64,000 nucleotides of DNA from Straminergon stramineum (Eukaryota > Streptophyta > Bryopsida > Hypnales > Calliergonaceae): positions 22,322,501 through 22,386,500 of the forward strand of contig OY987269.1 of the NCBI GenBank assembly GCA_963920665.1, given 5' to 3'. Under the pieces are notes generated by a model that was given only the letters and a program-made list of their open reading frames with translations, was not told where the DNA came from and made no database searches. Positions 33,567 to 45,657 of this stretch are shown here, piece after piece (the first letter of the stretch is position 1; each line of letters begins with the position of its first letter). The translations under genes and the position numbers were made by a program.

Positions 33567-34327
33567 TTAATCAAAATGAAAATGATTTAAAGCTTTCCAC
33601 GTAATTATGTATAAATCTAGAAAACCAATTTCAAAAATAAAATTATTCATTTTGTTTTTGAACTACCTGGACTACCCAAGTTGAGAAAAAACAAACTACA
33701 TATCATACAATAACTTTTTGACCATGTATTCAAAACTTATAAAAATTGTTGCTCTTTTAAACTACTCCTGGACTACATGTTGTGTAAAAATTTCAAAGAA
33801 AAAGAAATGAAAATTCCATTCTCAATGAGCTGCCCAAATTTTCTATGTTGCCAAAAAACATTGTTTAATCCTTTGGGAGTTAAATGAAATGGATACATAG
33901 TGAAAAAAGCATGAAGTGGCAAGGTCACACAAAATGCTATAAACAACACCCAACTTATAAATTTATTTGTGGCATGTCTAGAAATGGTATCTCACTATGG
34001 ATAGGCACTCATGGAAATATAATGGATGCTCGTGTTGTGTGACCAGTAACAACCATCGTACAAGTGGAAATGAGTACCTTCGAGGGACCGCAACTTGGAA
34101 ATTGAAGGCAAGAGGGCTCGCTCGCAGAGCCATGTCAGCACTAACTTAGCTTACCTTGGTGAGAACAACAATGCATATCATCATGCTGAACCAAACTCAG
34201 TAAAGGCTTTGTCAGAAATAATCAATTTATTCAAGTTACAATTGAGTGCTGACAAATAAAAATATTGTTCAGGTCACCCGAAATATGTGAACAATACCCA
34301 ACCAGGTTTTTTTCTGTAGGAATTTAA

Positions 34328-34549
34328 CCCTGTAAGGACAGTCTGGTCACCGTGGAAATCTTCTTTTTTGAAACAGTGTGAATCATCTACTTTAAAAAAC
34401 CAAAAAGTAATCATTGGAGGTCATATTCCTGTACAAGACCTCCCCCTTTTTGCACAAAATTCCAAGCATGAACAATGGTACTTCTGTCTCACATGCAAGA
34501 ATCCTCTATCATCCATCAGACCACTCTGGTCTGCGGCGTCCTTATTGGG
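34328..34549. mobile_element. 222-bp TTAA-flanked MITE, third subfamily
   Basis: CCCTGTAAGGACAGTC and GGCGTCCTTATTGGG ends between TTAA at 34324-34327 and 34550-34553. A related end occurs at 63455-63524. Composition is higher in GC than the surroundings. No ORF of note. Confidence 0.7.
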
Positions 34550-34734
34550 TTAAGTGCCTGAAAGCACCAAAAAGAAATTGATAGCATCAAGCCTTTAGGA
34601 AAAATTTAAGGAAAAATGGGATGATGATGCCAAGGTGTTCCAATTTTTAAAAACAATATGGATGAAATTTTCAATTTTCAATGAAAATCATCCAAATGTA
34701 TGGATGAAGAGATAGTTCTATCCAAAATATAGAT

Positions 34735-35045
34735 GAATACTAGAAAATTTGGCTACAACATTCTCTTATATATTGCCACTTTAGCACTTCTCCAAGAAAC
34801 AAAATAAAACAAAACAATCATCTACCCATCACAATACCCAATTCTAAGTTAATGGAACTTGATGCTGTTCCTTCAAGACTTGCATCATAATATTATGGTA
34901 AACATCATGTGGTATTCTAGTGATATGCAAGGTAGCATATATTTAGCAATGTTATTGGATTTTTTATCTTGTAGGTTGCACCCACTCTTACGAAATATGA
35001 CATTCAAACTATGATTTTGGTCAACTAATCACATTTCTTATTGAG
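34735..35045 (+). repeat. Direct repeat within block B, copy 1
   Basis: Shares TTGCCACTTTAGCA, TAAGTTAATGGAACTTGAT, ATTATGGTAAACATCATG and CTTGTAGGTTGCACCCA with 37197-37490. No coding sense. Confidence 0.7.
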
Positions 35046-35317
35046 GAAAGAGACTATTACCCCCTAAAGGAGTAGAACCATTGCAAAATAGTCAAACATA
35101 TGAGCTAAATTTTTCCATGTAAATTATATTCAAATATTATTCTTATTTTTTTATTACGTGACACTATGAACTATCAATCATTTTGAAAATTTTCACTTTG
35201 ATTCATGAAAAATTATCATAACTATCATTTTTGTAATAAAGTAAAAATAAATTTATATATATAGCAAAAACAATCCAATTAATTTGAAATTATTTCAAGA
35301 GATACAAATAGCAATGG

Positions 35318-35553
35318 TGCTAGTATATGAGCCCAAGAATGCGAGCTTTTGAGCATTGAGCCTACATTACAGGTACCTATAATATAAATACCCCACACTA
35401 TAGAAGGTGTATGTATCATAAACACCTATAATATGGGTAATTATAACATACATACTCTAGAATTCTAGACGATTTCTATGGTATATACACCTGTAATATA
35501 GGTGTGTAGTATTATAGGCTCATGGACTCACACTCCTATACTACATAATAGCA
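35318..35553. repeat. GCTAGT-type repeat in block B
   Basis: TGCTAGTATATGAGCCC to CATAATAGCA with ACCTATAATATAAATACC filler. It replaces about 60 bp of the block A backbone (about 9485-9545). Confidence 0.6.
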
Positions 35554-36338
35554 ACCCTCGGCAATGACCTTCAAGTCAAATTTCCCCGAGAAGCTAAATT
35601 TATTCTATTATATAATTGATACATGCAATCTTAATATTTTTTTCATGTGTGGAAAAACTTATTTTCTACAGATTCTGATCTTTTCATAAATTTTGATGGA
35701 AAAAAAATAATTGTAATTTTTTTAAATGAAAGGTGGAGAGAAGATTACATCAATTAGAATATATATTTGAATAATCTGGACTTTTTATCATAAATGAAAA
35801 AACAAAAAAATTCAGTTTCATTTTTCTTTAATTAAGAGAATAAAATTCAAATGAAAAACACATAATATGGTGTAGGATGGATTTGGACACTTGGAGATTG
35901 CAAATACAAAAATGCTTTCAATTTTTTCATTTTTTTCAAAATATTAAAATTTGATAGAACTAAAATTCCTCTAGATTCGTTTTTATTTGTTTCAAACATG
36001 TGCTAATAATGGATATTTTGAAAGTTACAATCATCATTGACCAAGGTGCGTCCATTTTCTCAGATGCTTAGACCTTTAAAGGTTTAAAGTAAAAGTGCAT
36101 AAACATCTTGGAAGATTTAAAGCAAAAATGACATGTTAGATCTCAGAGGAGCCCAAATAGGTAGACAATACATAATATTTAATAAATACATGATATTTGC
36201 TCAGATCTCAAACTTTATACAATTTGGATGGACGTTAGAAATCTTGCATTATATCAAATGGTATAAGAGTTTTTACTTTCTCAAATCCAAAAGATTTTCA
36301 AATACCATAATATACACTAGAAATATGCTAAAAATATA

Positions 36339-36915
36339 CTCTCTATGTCTTGAAAAAAATCCAAGATTTCCAAATATGCTTGTCTCAAATTAAATTCAAA
36401 ATTGTCTCTCTACAACTCAATGGACAACAACTAAAGCTAGTTTGAACACCCTAAAACAAAACCATCCATTGATACCATGCTCCAAAGACTATATTACAAT
36501 TCAATCTTTGTAAAAAGAAATTGAAATGCAACCTCTAACCAACCAAAGGCACATAATTCAACCCACAATTCTATAAAACCACTACTAACAAATCTTTTAT
36601 TGAGAAATTTCAAGAGTTGAATCGTAGGACATTGTTGAAGTGGATTATTGCTGACATCAAGAGATGACACCACACCAACAATGCTCGAAGATTGATCAAA
36701 ATTAATACCACAGTAACAATTTCAAAAAGGGTAAAATTTATCGATTTCACTACTTGTTTTCAACATGCATCGCTTCGTTGTTGACTTTCATCCTTTCACA
36801 CCTAGAGGGGTTTAGTAGAAGTTATAGGATTTACACAATCTTCTAAAAATAAGAGTAGTCACGCATTGATCTAGCCATTTCTAGGAAACCCCAATTTATT
36901 TCAAGACAAAGGGAG
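36339..36915. mobile_element. 577-bp Stowaway-like element
   Basis: Begins CTCTCTATGTCTTGAAAAA and ends TTCAAGACAAAGGGAG, flanked by TA (36337-36338, 36916-36917). Block A has the empty site near 10333 (aaaaataTGttattg). It is longer than most Stowaway MITEs and has no transposase frame; an 86-codon ORF crossing its left end is accidental. Confidence 0.75.
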
Positions 36916-37196
36916 TATTATTGTATGTTAAAACATGATAGTATTCTATTATTTATTAACAGTGCATATAAATACAACATACGTGTTTTGTTCATTGAAA
37001 TTCATAAAGTTGTTGTGTGGAAATGAGGATTGAACTTTTGATCTTGTAATAAGTACATGAATGAGGGTTTGATACTAGTATAATACATTTCCTAAATTTT
37101 ATTTGGATTGCATTTTTTAACTATGAAATTCAATAGGATTTGAAAATTTTTTGACTGCAAGCTTGCTATGTGTCAATGGAAAAGGTTAGAATGTTT

Positions 37197-37490
37197 AAAT
37201 GGCGACATCATTATCTTATGTGTTGCCACTTTAGCATTGCTCAAAATAAATAAATAAATAGTATGGAATATCCTACACAATACCCAACTCTAAGTTAATG
37301 GAACTTGATACTATTCCTTCAAGACTTGCACTATAATATTATGGTAAACATCATGTCGTATTCTAGTGATATGTAGGCTAGTATATACTTAGCAATGTTA
37401 TTGGATTTTCTATCTTGTAGGTTGCACCCATGTTTATGAACTATGACATTCAAACTATTAACTTTTGTCAACTAATTACATTTTTGACTT
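37197..37490 (+). repeat. Direct repeat within block B, copy 2
   Basis: Second copy of 34735-35045, about 2.4 kb downstream. Block A carries only part of it (about 8450-8505 and 9105-9200), so a local duplication occurred in B. Confidence 0.7.
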
Positions 37491-38121
37491 TGAAAGTCCA
37501 CAAGATTTGAAATTTTTATCTATGAGCTTGAAATGTGTCAATGGAAAAGGTTGGAATGTTTAATTTCACGTCTAAGTTTGCAACATTGAAAGAAAGAATT
37601 TTTTCATCTCTATATAGTTGGATACATGACCAAATTACAAACTATAATGAACAAACTAGCTATTTAATCTTATGCCTTGCAATATACTAAATCTATTACA
37701 CAATGCATCGTTGAATGCACCAAATTCAATACACCATAATACTAGAAGTGCACTTACACTTTCTACATATAAATTTGATGTATATAAACAAATACTTCCA
37801 GTATGTATCTATAAGAACAATGCTTTACAAGTAAATATGTTTTTCATAAAACTCTTTGGAATTTAAAGGATGAAGATATATTGATTCTATTTGTGATACT
37901 ATGTATTAATAGTATGCATTTCAAAATTACATTTGTACTATGTTGATCATTAGAAAAATAAATTGGGCCCCAAGAGGGTTGCTTAACTTTGGACCAATAA
38001 TGCTAATTTAGGGAAAGAAAAAGAAAAGAAAAGAATTTTTTTTAAAATGATTTCCTATTTTAGTTGTATTTACATTTTCGGCCATAGTCAAACGGCCCTT
38101 TTAGACCCCATTTTTGTTTAA

Positions 38122-39037
38122 CCCCTGAAGGACCAAGGCCTTTTTTCTCCAAAAAAACACACTCAAAACTGCCATTTTTAGAGCAAAGAGTAAAAAAATT
38201 GAAATTTTTATTTTTTGGACATCTAACCATACGATCTTACACCTAACTAGTATGAAAATGTGTGGAAAAAATTTCAGAAATTTTGACCGCAAAGATTGAA
38301 AGATATATGTGTTTAAAGTGAAGAAAACAAAATTTTCCATACATTGCGGGACTAGGTTATTTGACTTTGAACCTTCTTAACTTTAATTTTTTGCACTACA
38401 GGGTTTTGAGCTTAAAATTTTTATGGTGGAGAATTGAGTTGAGGGTCTCGAATAAAAAAGAAAATATTGAAAATTTTCATTTTTATTCTTTAAGAAATTG
38501 TTAAGTAGAAGTAGGTACAAGATAGAAGGAAAATCATTATTATTATTATTATCTCTAAGATGGAATTAAAATGCACTAATCCCAATGGTGAGATTGTTCT
38601 AGAAATCAAATGAAACCATATCGAGCTCTTTTTTTTTAATTTGTAAAAATCACTTTTAGAAATGAATCCTACAAGTTATTTTTTCAAGAAGATGCTCTAA
38701 TTGCTCGAAAAACAAGATTGTCTATAACTTTTTCCTAACAAATCCAAATGGAATGAATCAAAACTTTCCTCATAGACAAAAATATAATCTATAAGGGAAA
38801 AAAATTAAAAAATTAAAATTTTTGAAACTATTTTTTGATACCCCTCTCCTCTATTTTGAGCTTATTTGGGCATAACTTTTGTTCCCGGGAATTAAATGAA
38901 AAAAATTTATATTCCCACAAAGATAATCAATTTTTCTATCTTCAAAAAAGTTTCAAAAAACCAAGACAAAAATTGAAACTGTAGGTACCTGCCCGAAATC
39001 TCATTTGGCCCCCAAAGGGACAATGGTCCTTTAGGGG
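38122..39037 (-). mobile_element. 916-bp TTAA-flanked element, L-R type, reversed
   Basis: CCCCTGAAGGACCAAGGCC to GGTCCTTTAGGGG between TTAA at 38118-38121 and 39038-39041. Empty in block A (TTAA 11178-11181). Near-complete reversed match to 32646-33566. Confidence 0.88.
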
Positions 39038-39096
39038 TTAATTGACATATTAACTACAAAATGGCACAAATAGTCATATGGCAAATAGGGCCTCTT

Positions 39097-39285
39097 ATCT
39101 TAGGTCCCCTATGACTATAGAAGGTGCCTATAACATACATACATATAATATAGGTATTTATAACATATGCACCTATGATATAAATATCCTATAACCATGG
39201 AAGGTACCTATAACTTGGGCATCTATAACATAGTTGCCTAGGCTTCTAGACTTATTGACTCAAGATCCTCGGCTCACGTACTAGC
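39097..39285. repeat. GCTAGT-type repeat, left-truncated
   Basis: CCTATGACTATAGAAGGTGC to GGCTCACGTACTAGCA. It aligns to the right part of 16025-16489; the left end is missing after the TTAA element at 38122-39037. Confidence 0.6.
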
Positions 39286-39681
39286 ACCCCTTGGTTCGTG
39301 GAGTGGATGAATTTTCAATGAAAGAAGAATGAAATTTGCATTGAACACAAGAGGTTGTATCATTTTTGGAATGTTGGACATTTAGTTATAATTTCTGAAA
39401 TTGAAAGCAAATACTTTGCTATTTTAGTTCATAGGTGGTGTAGTAGTCACATGGCATAGTTTTGTGAATAAGCCACTCATTTGTTCATAATTTTTCTTGT
39501 GTATCACATTGTTTTTCTTCTTTTCATCCATGAAGGATGAATTTTGTCCCTCGCAACTATTCATTTTTTCTAGACACCATATGGAGACAAATATTGAACT
39601 TTTGTAGATGAATTATTTAGTTTTGCATTAATCATACTATACTCTTTTATAGGGGCGATTTGAAGAGCCTTGTCTCTTCAA

Positions 39682-40579
39682 TTTCTATAGTCTCAAGGCC
39701 ATTTTTGGGGTAAAAAATCACTAAATATTGCCATTTCCAATGCAAAAAATTAAAAACATTAAAATTATTATTTTTATATATCCAATAGTAGGATCTTGCA
39801 TTGAACTAGTTTGAAAATGTCTAGAAGAAATTTCAAAAACTTTGACAATATCAATCACAAGATATAAGAGTTTAGAGTAAAAATAGCTTTATCCCTAGTT
39901 TGACCATATTGCAAGCCTTTGAATCCTCTTAACTTAAAGGTTTTACACTATCGATTGTGAATAAATTTTTTTCTATGTTGAAGAATTGGGTTGAGAATTT
40001 GGGATTTTTTTGGAAATCTTGTACTTTTCATCCTTATTGTTAAATTGAAGTAGGTACAAGATAGAAGGAAAAACTAAATTGTTAATTGCTATAAGATGGA
40101 ATTGAAACACTAATCACAACAATGAGATTGTTCTAGGAAGCAAACTAAACCATGTGCAACTTATTCTTGGAAAAATTGTTAAAAATTGAGTTCAAAGATG
40201 GATCCTACACATTATTTTCTCAAGAATTGGATAAGATTACCTATAGATCAAGAAGCTTTATAACTTTCACATTACTTATCCAAATGGAATGAATCAAATC
40301 TTTCTACATAGATGAAAAATATAATATATTACTTTTTAAAAATTATTTCAGAATTTTTTATTTCTTTTGGCCCACTCACCTTTGTTTTGGGCTTATTGTG
40401 GCATAACTTTTGGTCCAAGGTACTAATTATGTTAAAATAAAGATTCTACTCCCCAAAATCCAATCAATTTTACTATCTTGAAAAAAAGTTTAACAAAATC
40501 TTGCCAAAAACTGAGATCATCATATGTACCTAACTGAACCTTCATAAATCCTATGAGGGGACTCTTGGGACTTTAGGGG
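39682..40579 (-). mobile_element. Old R-L TTAA-family element in block B
   Basis: Counterpart of 16890-17785, with the right end still perfect (CTTTAGGGG then TTAA at 40580-40583). Shared by both blocks, so one of the oldest family members here. Confidence 0.65.
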
Positions 40580-40583
40580 TTAA

Positions 40584-41340
40584 GGACTTGTTACCTTACA
40601 ACTTAAAAAACAAGGGACCAATTAGTGACCATGTCTCCAAATTTATTGACATTGTTGCCAAGAAAGAAACACTAAGCTACAATTTATTAACTATTGCACA
40701 GACAAGATTTATCAACCCCCATCTTAGACATCCAAAAACTTGATCCAATTATTGAATGAATAGGTGCATTATTTGTTTCACCATGAAACTGAATGGAAAG
40801 TGATGTGTGCAACATTTTTGATCCTCTGCAATGTTACATTCCAAGGTTAAATAATAAGGTTGTGATATATTATAATGTCTCAGACTTTGAATTTCATGCA
40901 TGGACACCAATCTCTCCTCTTTAGTTATATATTAGACCCAGATATAAATAATGTCCCCAAACCTGGTTGGTCGGTTTCTTGCCCTTTGAGTCTTGTGAGC
41001 CAATAATTCCCACCAATATAAGCATTTGGAGGTCCATCACAACTCAATATATACGCCAATAATTTGGCACAAAGAACCAGACTCCATTGACATTTGGCAT
41101 CACAGGTGGATTTCGAACGTACCAGACCTTACTCTAACTTATGTTTCTAGAGGTTGGCATGGTCTGGAGTACAAGATATCAAAATATCATTACTAACAAT
41201 AATTCCCCGGTTTTGTATCCAATATTAGCCTTGGACTAAATCAACCAACTGAGGCAATATTGTATTAGCTTATTGTTATTGTATGTTCAATACAAATAAG
41301 TAAGTTATTGGGGATGGTATCAAAGGTGTCTATAGTACAA
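40584..41340. other. Possible LTR-retrotransposon remnant
   Basis: GGTATCAAAGGTG at about 41338 resembles a primer-binding site complementary to initiator tRNA-Met, and the preceding 0.7 kb has an LTR-like look (GGTTTCTTGCCCTTTGAGTC). No gag, protease, integrase or reverse transcriptase frame follows. Tentative. Confidence 0.25.
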
Positions 41341-41878
41341 ACTATAGATTTCAAAAAGAAAGTGTTAAGGTACGTTCTTACTTGGCGTTACGAAGGTATT
41401 AAGTCAGCTTTAAATCATTGGGTGTTCCCATCTGACTGCTCCACTATCTATCGAACCTACTTGGCAGTCGAGGTGGCATTGACGTGAGAGCGCTCCTACG
41501 ACCACTAAACACCTCTGTGTCGTTGGCCTACCACAGTGACAGTAGTTCGTAATAACACCTTAAAAATCTTCAGAAAATGAAGATTCCGTGTGCAAACAAC
41601 CACTCTTACCTACATGCCGGGTCAAGGGCCCATTACATAAGAACATTGGCAACCCATAGCCAATATTACCAGGGACCCAAGTAGGAAAAATCACAGAGGT
41701 CCATGACTTTTCCGCTCTCACCTCCTAAACATTTGTAAGGCTCTATTGAAGTGAGAGTGCAAGAATGTGTAGGTAATCTCTTTATACAAGTGGGGTGTTG
41801 GGAAGTAAAACAATTCATGTGGGATATGTAAATTAAGATTAGTAGATGCTCAATCGCTCATACCTAATTAAGTCAAAT
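41341..41878. other. Moderate-GC stretch, unassigned
   Basis: 41380-41720 is GC-richer than its flanks and has no long ORF. It could be an LTR leader or a low-copy island. Confidence 0.3.
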
Positions 41879-42066
41879 ACAGGAATTGTGTTCAATGTAG
41901 AACTTCAAACCTCGTTTAGGCATAGTAAAATAACTTTTTCTAAGAAACTTTGAACTAAGAAAAGTTGGGAAATAAAGTTCACTTTCATCTCCAAAAATCC
42001 GTTTGAGATTTAGATCCTCCGATAAGAAGTTAGAGACGAAATTCAAAGAGGGGTTGGAAGAAACAT
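41879..42066 (+). repeat. Left arm of a long inverted pair
   Basis: GGAATTGTGTTCAATGTAGA, CTTCAAACCTC, GAACTAAGAAAAGTTGG and CTTTCATCTCCAAA recur reversed at 44140-44345, roughly three bases in four alike by eye. Confidence 0.65.
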
Positions 42067-43831
42067 TTTCTTTGGCTTCGTGCAACAAGTGAAATACTTT
42101 TCATTATTTCATCCACAATGTGCACTTCTTCAAAATCTTTAATCCTAGAAAGAGGAGACCTGTGAACAAGGTACTTTGTCAAAAATGATCTAATATACAA
42201 TGAATATTACAATAGTGTAGTGTGAATAACAACATTGAAGAGAAAAAGTTCTCATGGACACATGTCATGTATGTAGCCCAACTTCCCCTTGAATTAGCTT
42301 TGTAGATTGACTAATGTAAGTAGATCCACTATTGAGATTGGAGTTCAATTCAAAACTCTAGTTTTAGATCAAATTCAATTTTATTGTATTCTAATGTAGT
42401 TTTTATTGCATCAAGTTTATAGCTAGGACTTAAAGTTTTAGAGTTGGATTAGATAGTCACCATTTCATGAATTCAATGAGTACACTACACATGGCTAAAG
42501 GCTCATTCTTTGTTTCATTCTACCAAGGGTGCTTTGGGATTTCCATTTGAACCATGTAAGGAAGTAAGAGACACATTAGAATCCCTAAAGACCAGAATAG
42601 TCCCTCCCTCCGACCCACAATGGGAAGCTATATGTTTTTACTTTGACCACCCTATAATGTATCATTTTTTTCAAAATAAATGAGTTGATTGAAATGCATG
42701 TGAAATTAATCCTAATTTCTCGTTCCCATGCATACAAAAAATGTGAATCAAATAACTATATCTATGTACAATGACCAAACAATCTACAATGGGCTTCTTG
42801 CTTCGATTTGAGTAATTTTTTTCAAAAATTGGGTTATTACTTTCACTACACTAATAATTGTATTCATTGTCACTACAACAAATAGATTTTAAAATGATAT
42901 AAATTTCTCCTTTTGACAAATACTTTTGCCAACTATGTTTATAGGAATTTTTTTTCTTTGAATTGTATTGATATATACATTCTTGGTAAAAATATTCATC
43001 TTTTGTAGAAAATTATAGCCTTCAGTAAATAGCTAGGTATGGATGACACTAAATATTTTAGTGTAGCGTGGTCTCAATATGGAAATGAAAAAAATGGTTC
43101 AAATATATTGCAAAATCAATTCGCAGTAAGCTTACGGTAAGTTATTGGCATCCAACACATTTGGGGTGTCACAAATGTGTGTGTTTTTCCTCATCATGGA
43201 ATGCAACTATGACCTAGATATCCTATATGTACCACTAACCCAAGACCATCATCACTTAGTGTACATCTTCAAAATCAATATGTACCTATATGGAAGAACA
43301 ATTTTCTAACCTCTATCAAAAAAAGATTTGACCCATCATGACTTTTGCATACAATATTCAAATGTTGCATTCTTTGGTGTGTTGGAAGCTCCTTTCATTT
43401 GCCAAGAAGAAAATACGAAAATTTGACTCTTCTAATAATAATAGTAATTAGGTAGAGTAGCAAGAAGTAGTGGTCAAGGAGATACCTACTTTAATCCTTA
43501 AAATGCTTGAGGTACAGAATTCTCTTGTCAACAAAACTTTGAAGTTAAATATAAACTAACAAAGTTCCTATTTTTAGTATTTTTTATTTTGAAATTATTT
43601 TGGAAGTTTAGTTTTAGCATCAAAAATCCAATTATGAAAATGAATTATTATGAATTTTCTATTCAAGATTTTGTTCAAGGGTGTCCATTGCAAATCTTGA
43701 TTGTAGTATCAAGGGCTCTCAAAGACACTAGATCTTACAAAGAAAATCACATGAAAAATTCATTTAAGAAAAATAAAAGAACAAATTTTGAGAAACTATA
43801 AATTCATTGGGGGTTATACATGTTCTGCCCT
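42067..43831. other. AT-rich interior of the inverted pair, no gene seen
   Basis: Only short ORFs (for example 43589-43801, 70 codons, Lys/Asn/Phe-rich) that look like chance readings of AT-rich DNA. Confidence 0.4.
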
Positions 43832-43835
43832 TTAA

Positions 43836-44123
43836 CCCTCATATTTTTTTAGTGACCAATTTCTTAGATTTGACATGTGAAAAGAGGATTGAAAGACTTC
43901 AAATTGGTTTCATAGTTTGAACACCCTCATGATCAAACATTACAATCTTTCAATTCGTACGTGAAATTGTTAACTTTTCTTTTCCCATTTGAAACTTAAC
44001 ATGTTAGGTTTGAATTTGTATGGTTCCAATTAAAAAAATTGATAGAACTTACTAAAATGTTGGCTTTTAGTTCAATTTAGAGCAAGTTTCAAGAAGCTCA
44101 AAAAGGCCTTGGGCATTGAGGGA
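43836..44123. mobile_element. Possible 288-bp TTAA-flanked MITE
   Basis: CCCTCATATTTTT start and GGGCATTGAGGGA end between TTAA at 43832-43835 and 44124-44127. The inverted match is short. Confidence 0.5.
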
Positions 44124-44139
44124 TTAATATGCAATGAAA

Positions 44140-44345
44140 CTTTAGGGGTTTGTCCCAACCCCTTTTTGAACTTTGTCCCAAACTTTTGATTGGAGGCTAA
44201 GAATCTCGAAAGAAAATTTGGAGATGAAAGTTACTTTGATTTACCAACTTTTCTTAGTTCGAAGTTTCTTGAACAAAGTTATTCTATTATGCCCACATGA
44301 GGTTTGAAGTTCTACATTGCACACAATTCTTGCATTTTGACAATG
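44140..44345 (-). repeat. Right arm of the long inverted pair
   Basis: Reversed counterpart of 41879-42066, giving a potential 2.5-kb unit with about 190-bp arms. No ends, target duplication or transposase were identified. Confidence 0.65.
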
Positions 44346-45653
44346 AGTGGTCAAGCTCTCATCTTCAAATTGTCCCATATCCTTTGAAGATTCGTGATGG
44401 ATAATGAATTTCATTATAAAAACAATCTCTCCATCCCTTGTTTTGAGCACATGTTTTGATATTGAATTGTAGTGAAATCTTTTCTAATATTTGGATGGCT
44501 ACGACAATTCCTTGTCCATAGATGGTGATATGTTTATTTTTGAATTCATTCAAAGTTTGAGATTCACACTATTTTTGGCCATCGGATCAAAATTGGTAAT
44601 TGGCTGTGTTGGGGTACTTGAGGTCCTTCACGATAAGTACCAATCATGTGGGAACTGCCTCAGTAAGAAACTATCACCAGATTCCGAACCTGAACTGCCA
44701 GAAAAAAAATGATTTTCTTTTAATGACGAAGTTTTATCTTTAAGCTCATGGTGTTTGCAAACGCCAGGTGGGAACAGCCCTTTAGTAATGCAAGTCTTTA
44801 CATGACAGTATAAATGCCTTATGTGTTTCAAGAAAATAAGAAAATAAGAAAATATCAATGCCTTGGAAAGAGTTCAGCAGATGCAGTTTTTTGCATTCCC
44901 TTAAGAAATGTGATGGTAATCTAGAGTGTATGAGTGCATCAAAATGGCAAGGCTGGATCACACTAAGCTTAAGGTAGTCTGCTATTAAAGTGACCTTTTT
45001 GAAGAGCTGATTGTCTTGGGGGAAGCTAAACTACTTCAAATAACTATCAGTAAACTTTCATAGGAAGAAAGATGGAATTAAGCATCTAACCCATGTTGTT
45101 TCATATTTTTCAGACCTTCGTGGAATCTGTAATTGAATATGGTTTTAGATTCACTAAGCAAGTTATAGTTGTACATAGAATTGACTTTTGTTTAACCAAG
45201 GTGTCCAATATATTTTAGACAAGAGCATAGAAAACATGGTTTTGGAATATTAGATACATTTACCTAACATTCATGATGGTGTGATTGTACAAAATATTGT
45301 TTAACAAGCTACCTCATTTCCCCATTTCCCCAAGGCAAAAGGAATTTTTCTTTTTTTGATAATATGGGATTTTCCTTAGTTTAGTTTATGAGACAATGAA
45401 AATGGCCCTAGTATAAATATTAATGTTGTTGTTGTTAGCCTCCAATCCATGGAGCAAAAGGATCAAGCATTGCTCAATAATATTATGACTAGACGGGAAA
45501 GTACATGGCAACATTAGAATCACCTTCAATGGATTATTTGTTCACAAAATAATGCTCTTTTTACAAGGATATGTGGGGGTGAAATAGTTAAAGTGAGGAC
45601 AAGTTCAATCTTATTTTAGATGGCAATAATTGCAAATGGTAAATTTGATGTCT
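44346..45653. other. Low-copy stretch with a 73-codon ORF, unassigned
   Basis: 44491-44712 (+) reads as 73 codons with an acidic C-terminal tail, but no family is recognised. A degenerate MITE half lies at 44972-45140. 45140-45650 shows nothing. Confidence 0.35.
44972..45140. mobile_element. Degenerate left half of the 326-bp MITE
   Basis: AGGTAGTCTGC start followed by GAAGAGCTGA and TTCATAGGAAGAAAGATGG blocks matching the left half of 7562-7887. The right half is lost or unrecognisable. Confidence 0.55.
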
Positions 45654-45657
45654 TTAA

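Larger units (their letters stand above)
31033..41330 (+). repeat. Block B: second copy of the direct duplication
   Basis: Shorter than block A because A gained a 4.7-kb TTAA element and the Tc1-bearing segment, while B gained two TTAA elements of about 0.92 kb, a 222-bp TTAA MITE and a 577-bp Stowaway-like element. It could be one half of a segmental duplication or one of two copies of a very large old repeat; a short third match at 55990-56105 plus 58277-58375 favours a dispersed repeat. Confidence 0.85.

Noticed and set aside
33349..33570. Related peptides at 33349-33570, 38101-38340 and 58051-58287 suggesting a small gene family
   Set aside because: They are the R module of TTAA elements; stops and frameshifts differ and changes show no codon bias by eye.
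41330..41345. GGTATCAAAGGTG as proof of an LTR retrotransposon
   Set aside because: No paired LTR, polypurine tract or retroviral-type coding sequence found; kept only as a low-confidence feature.
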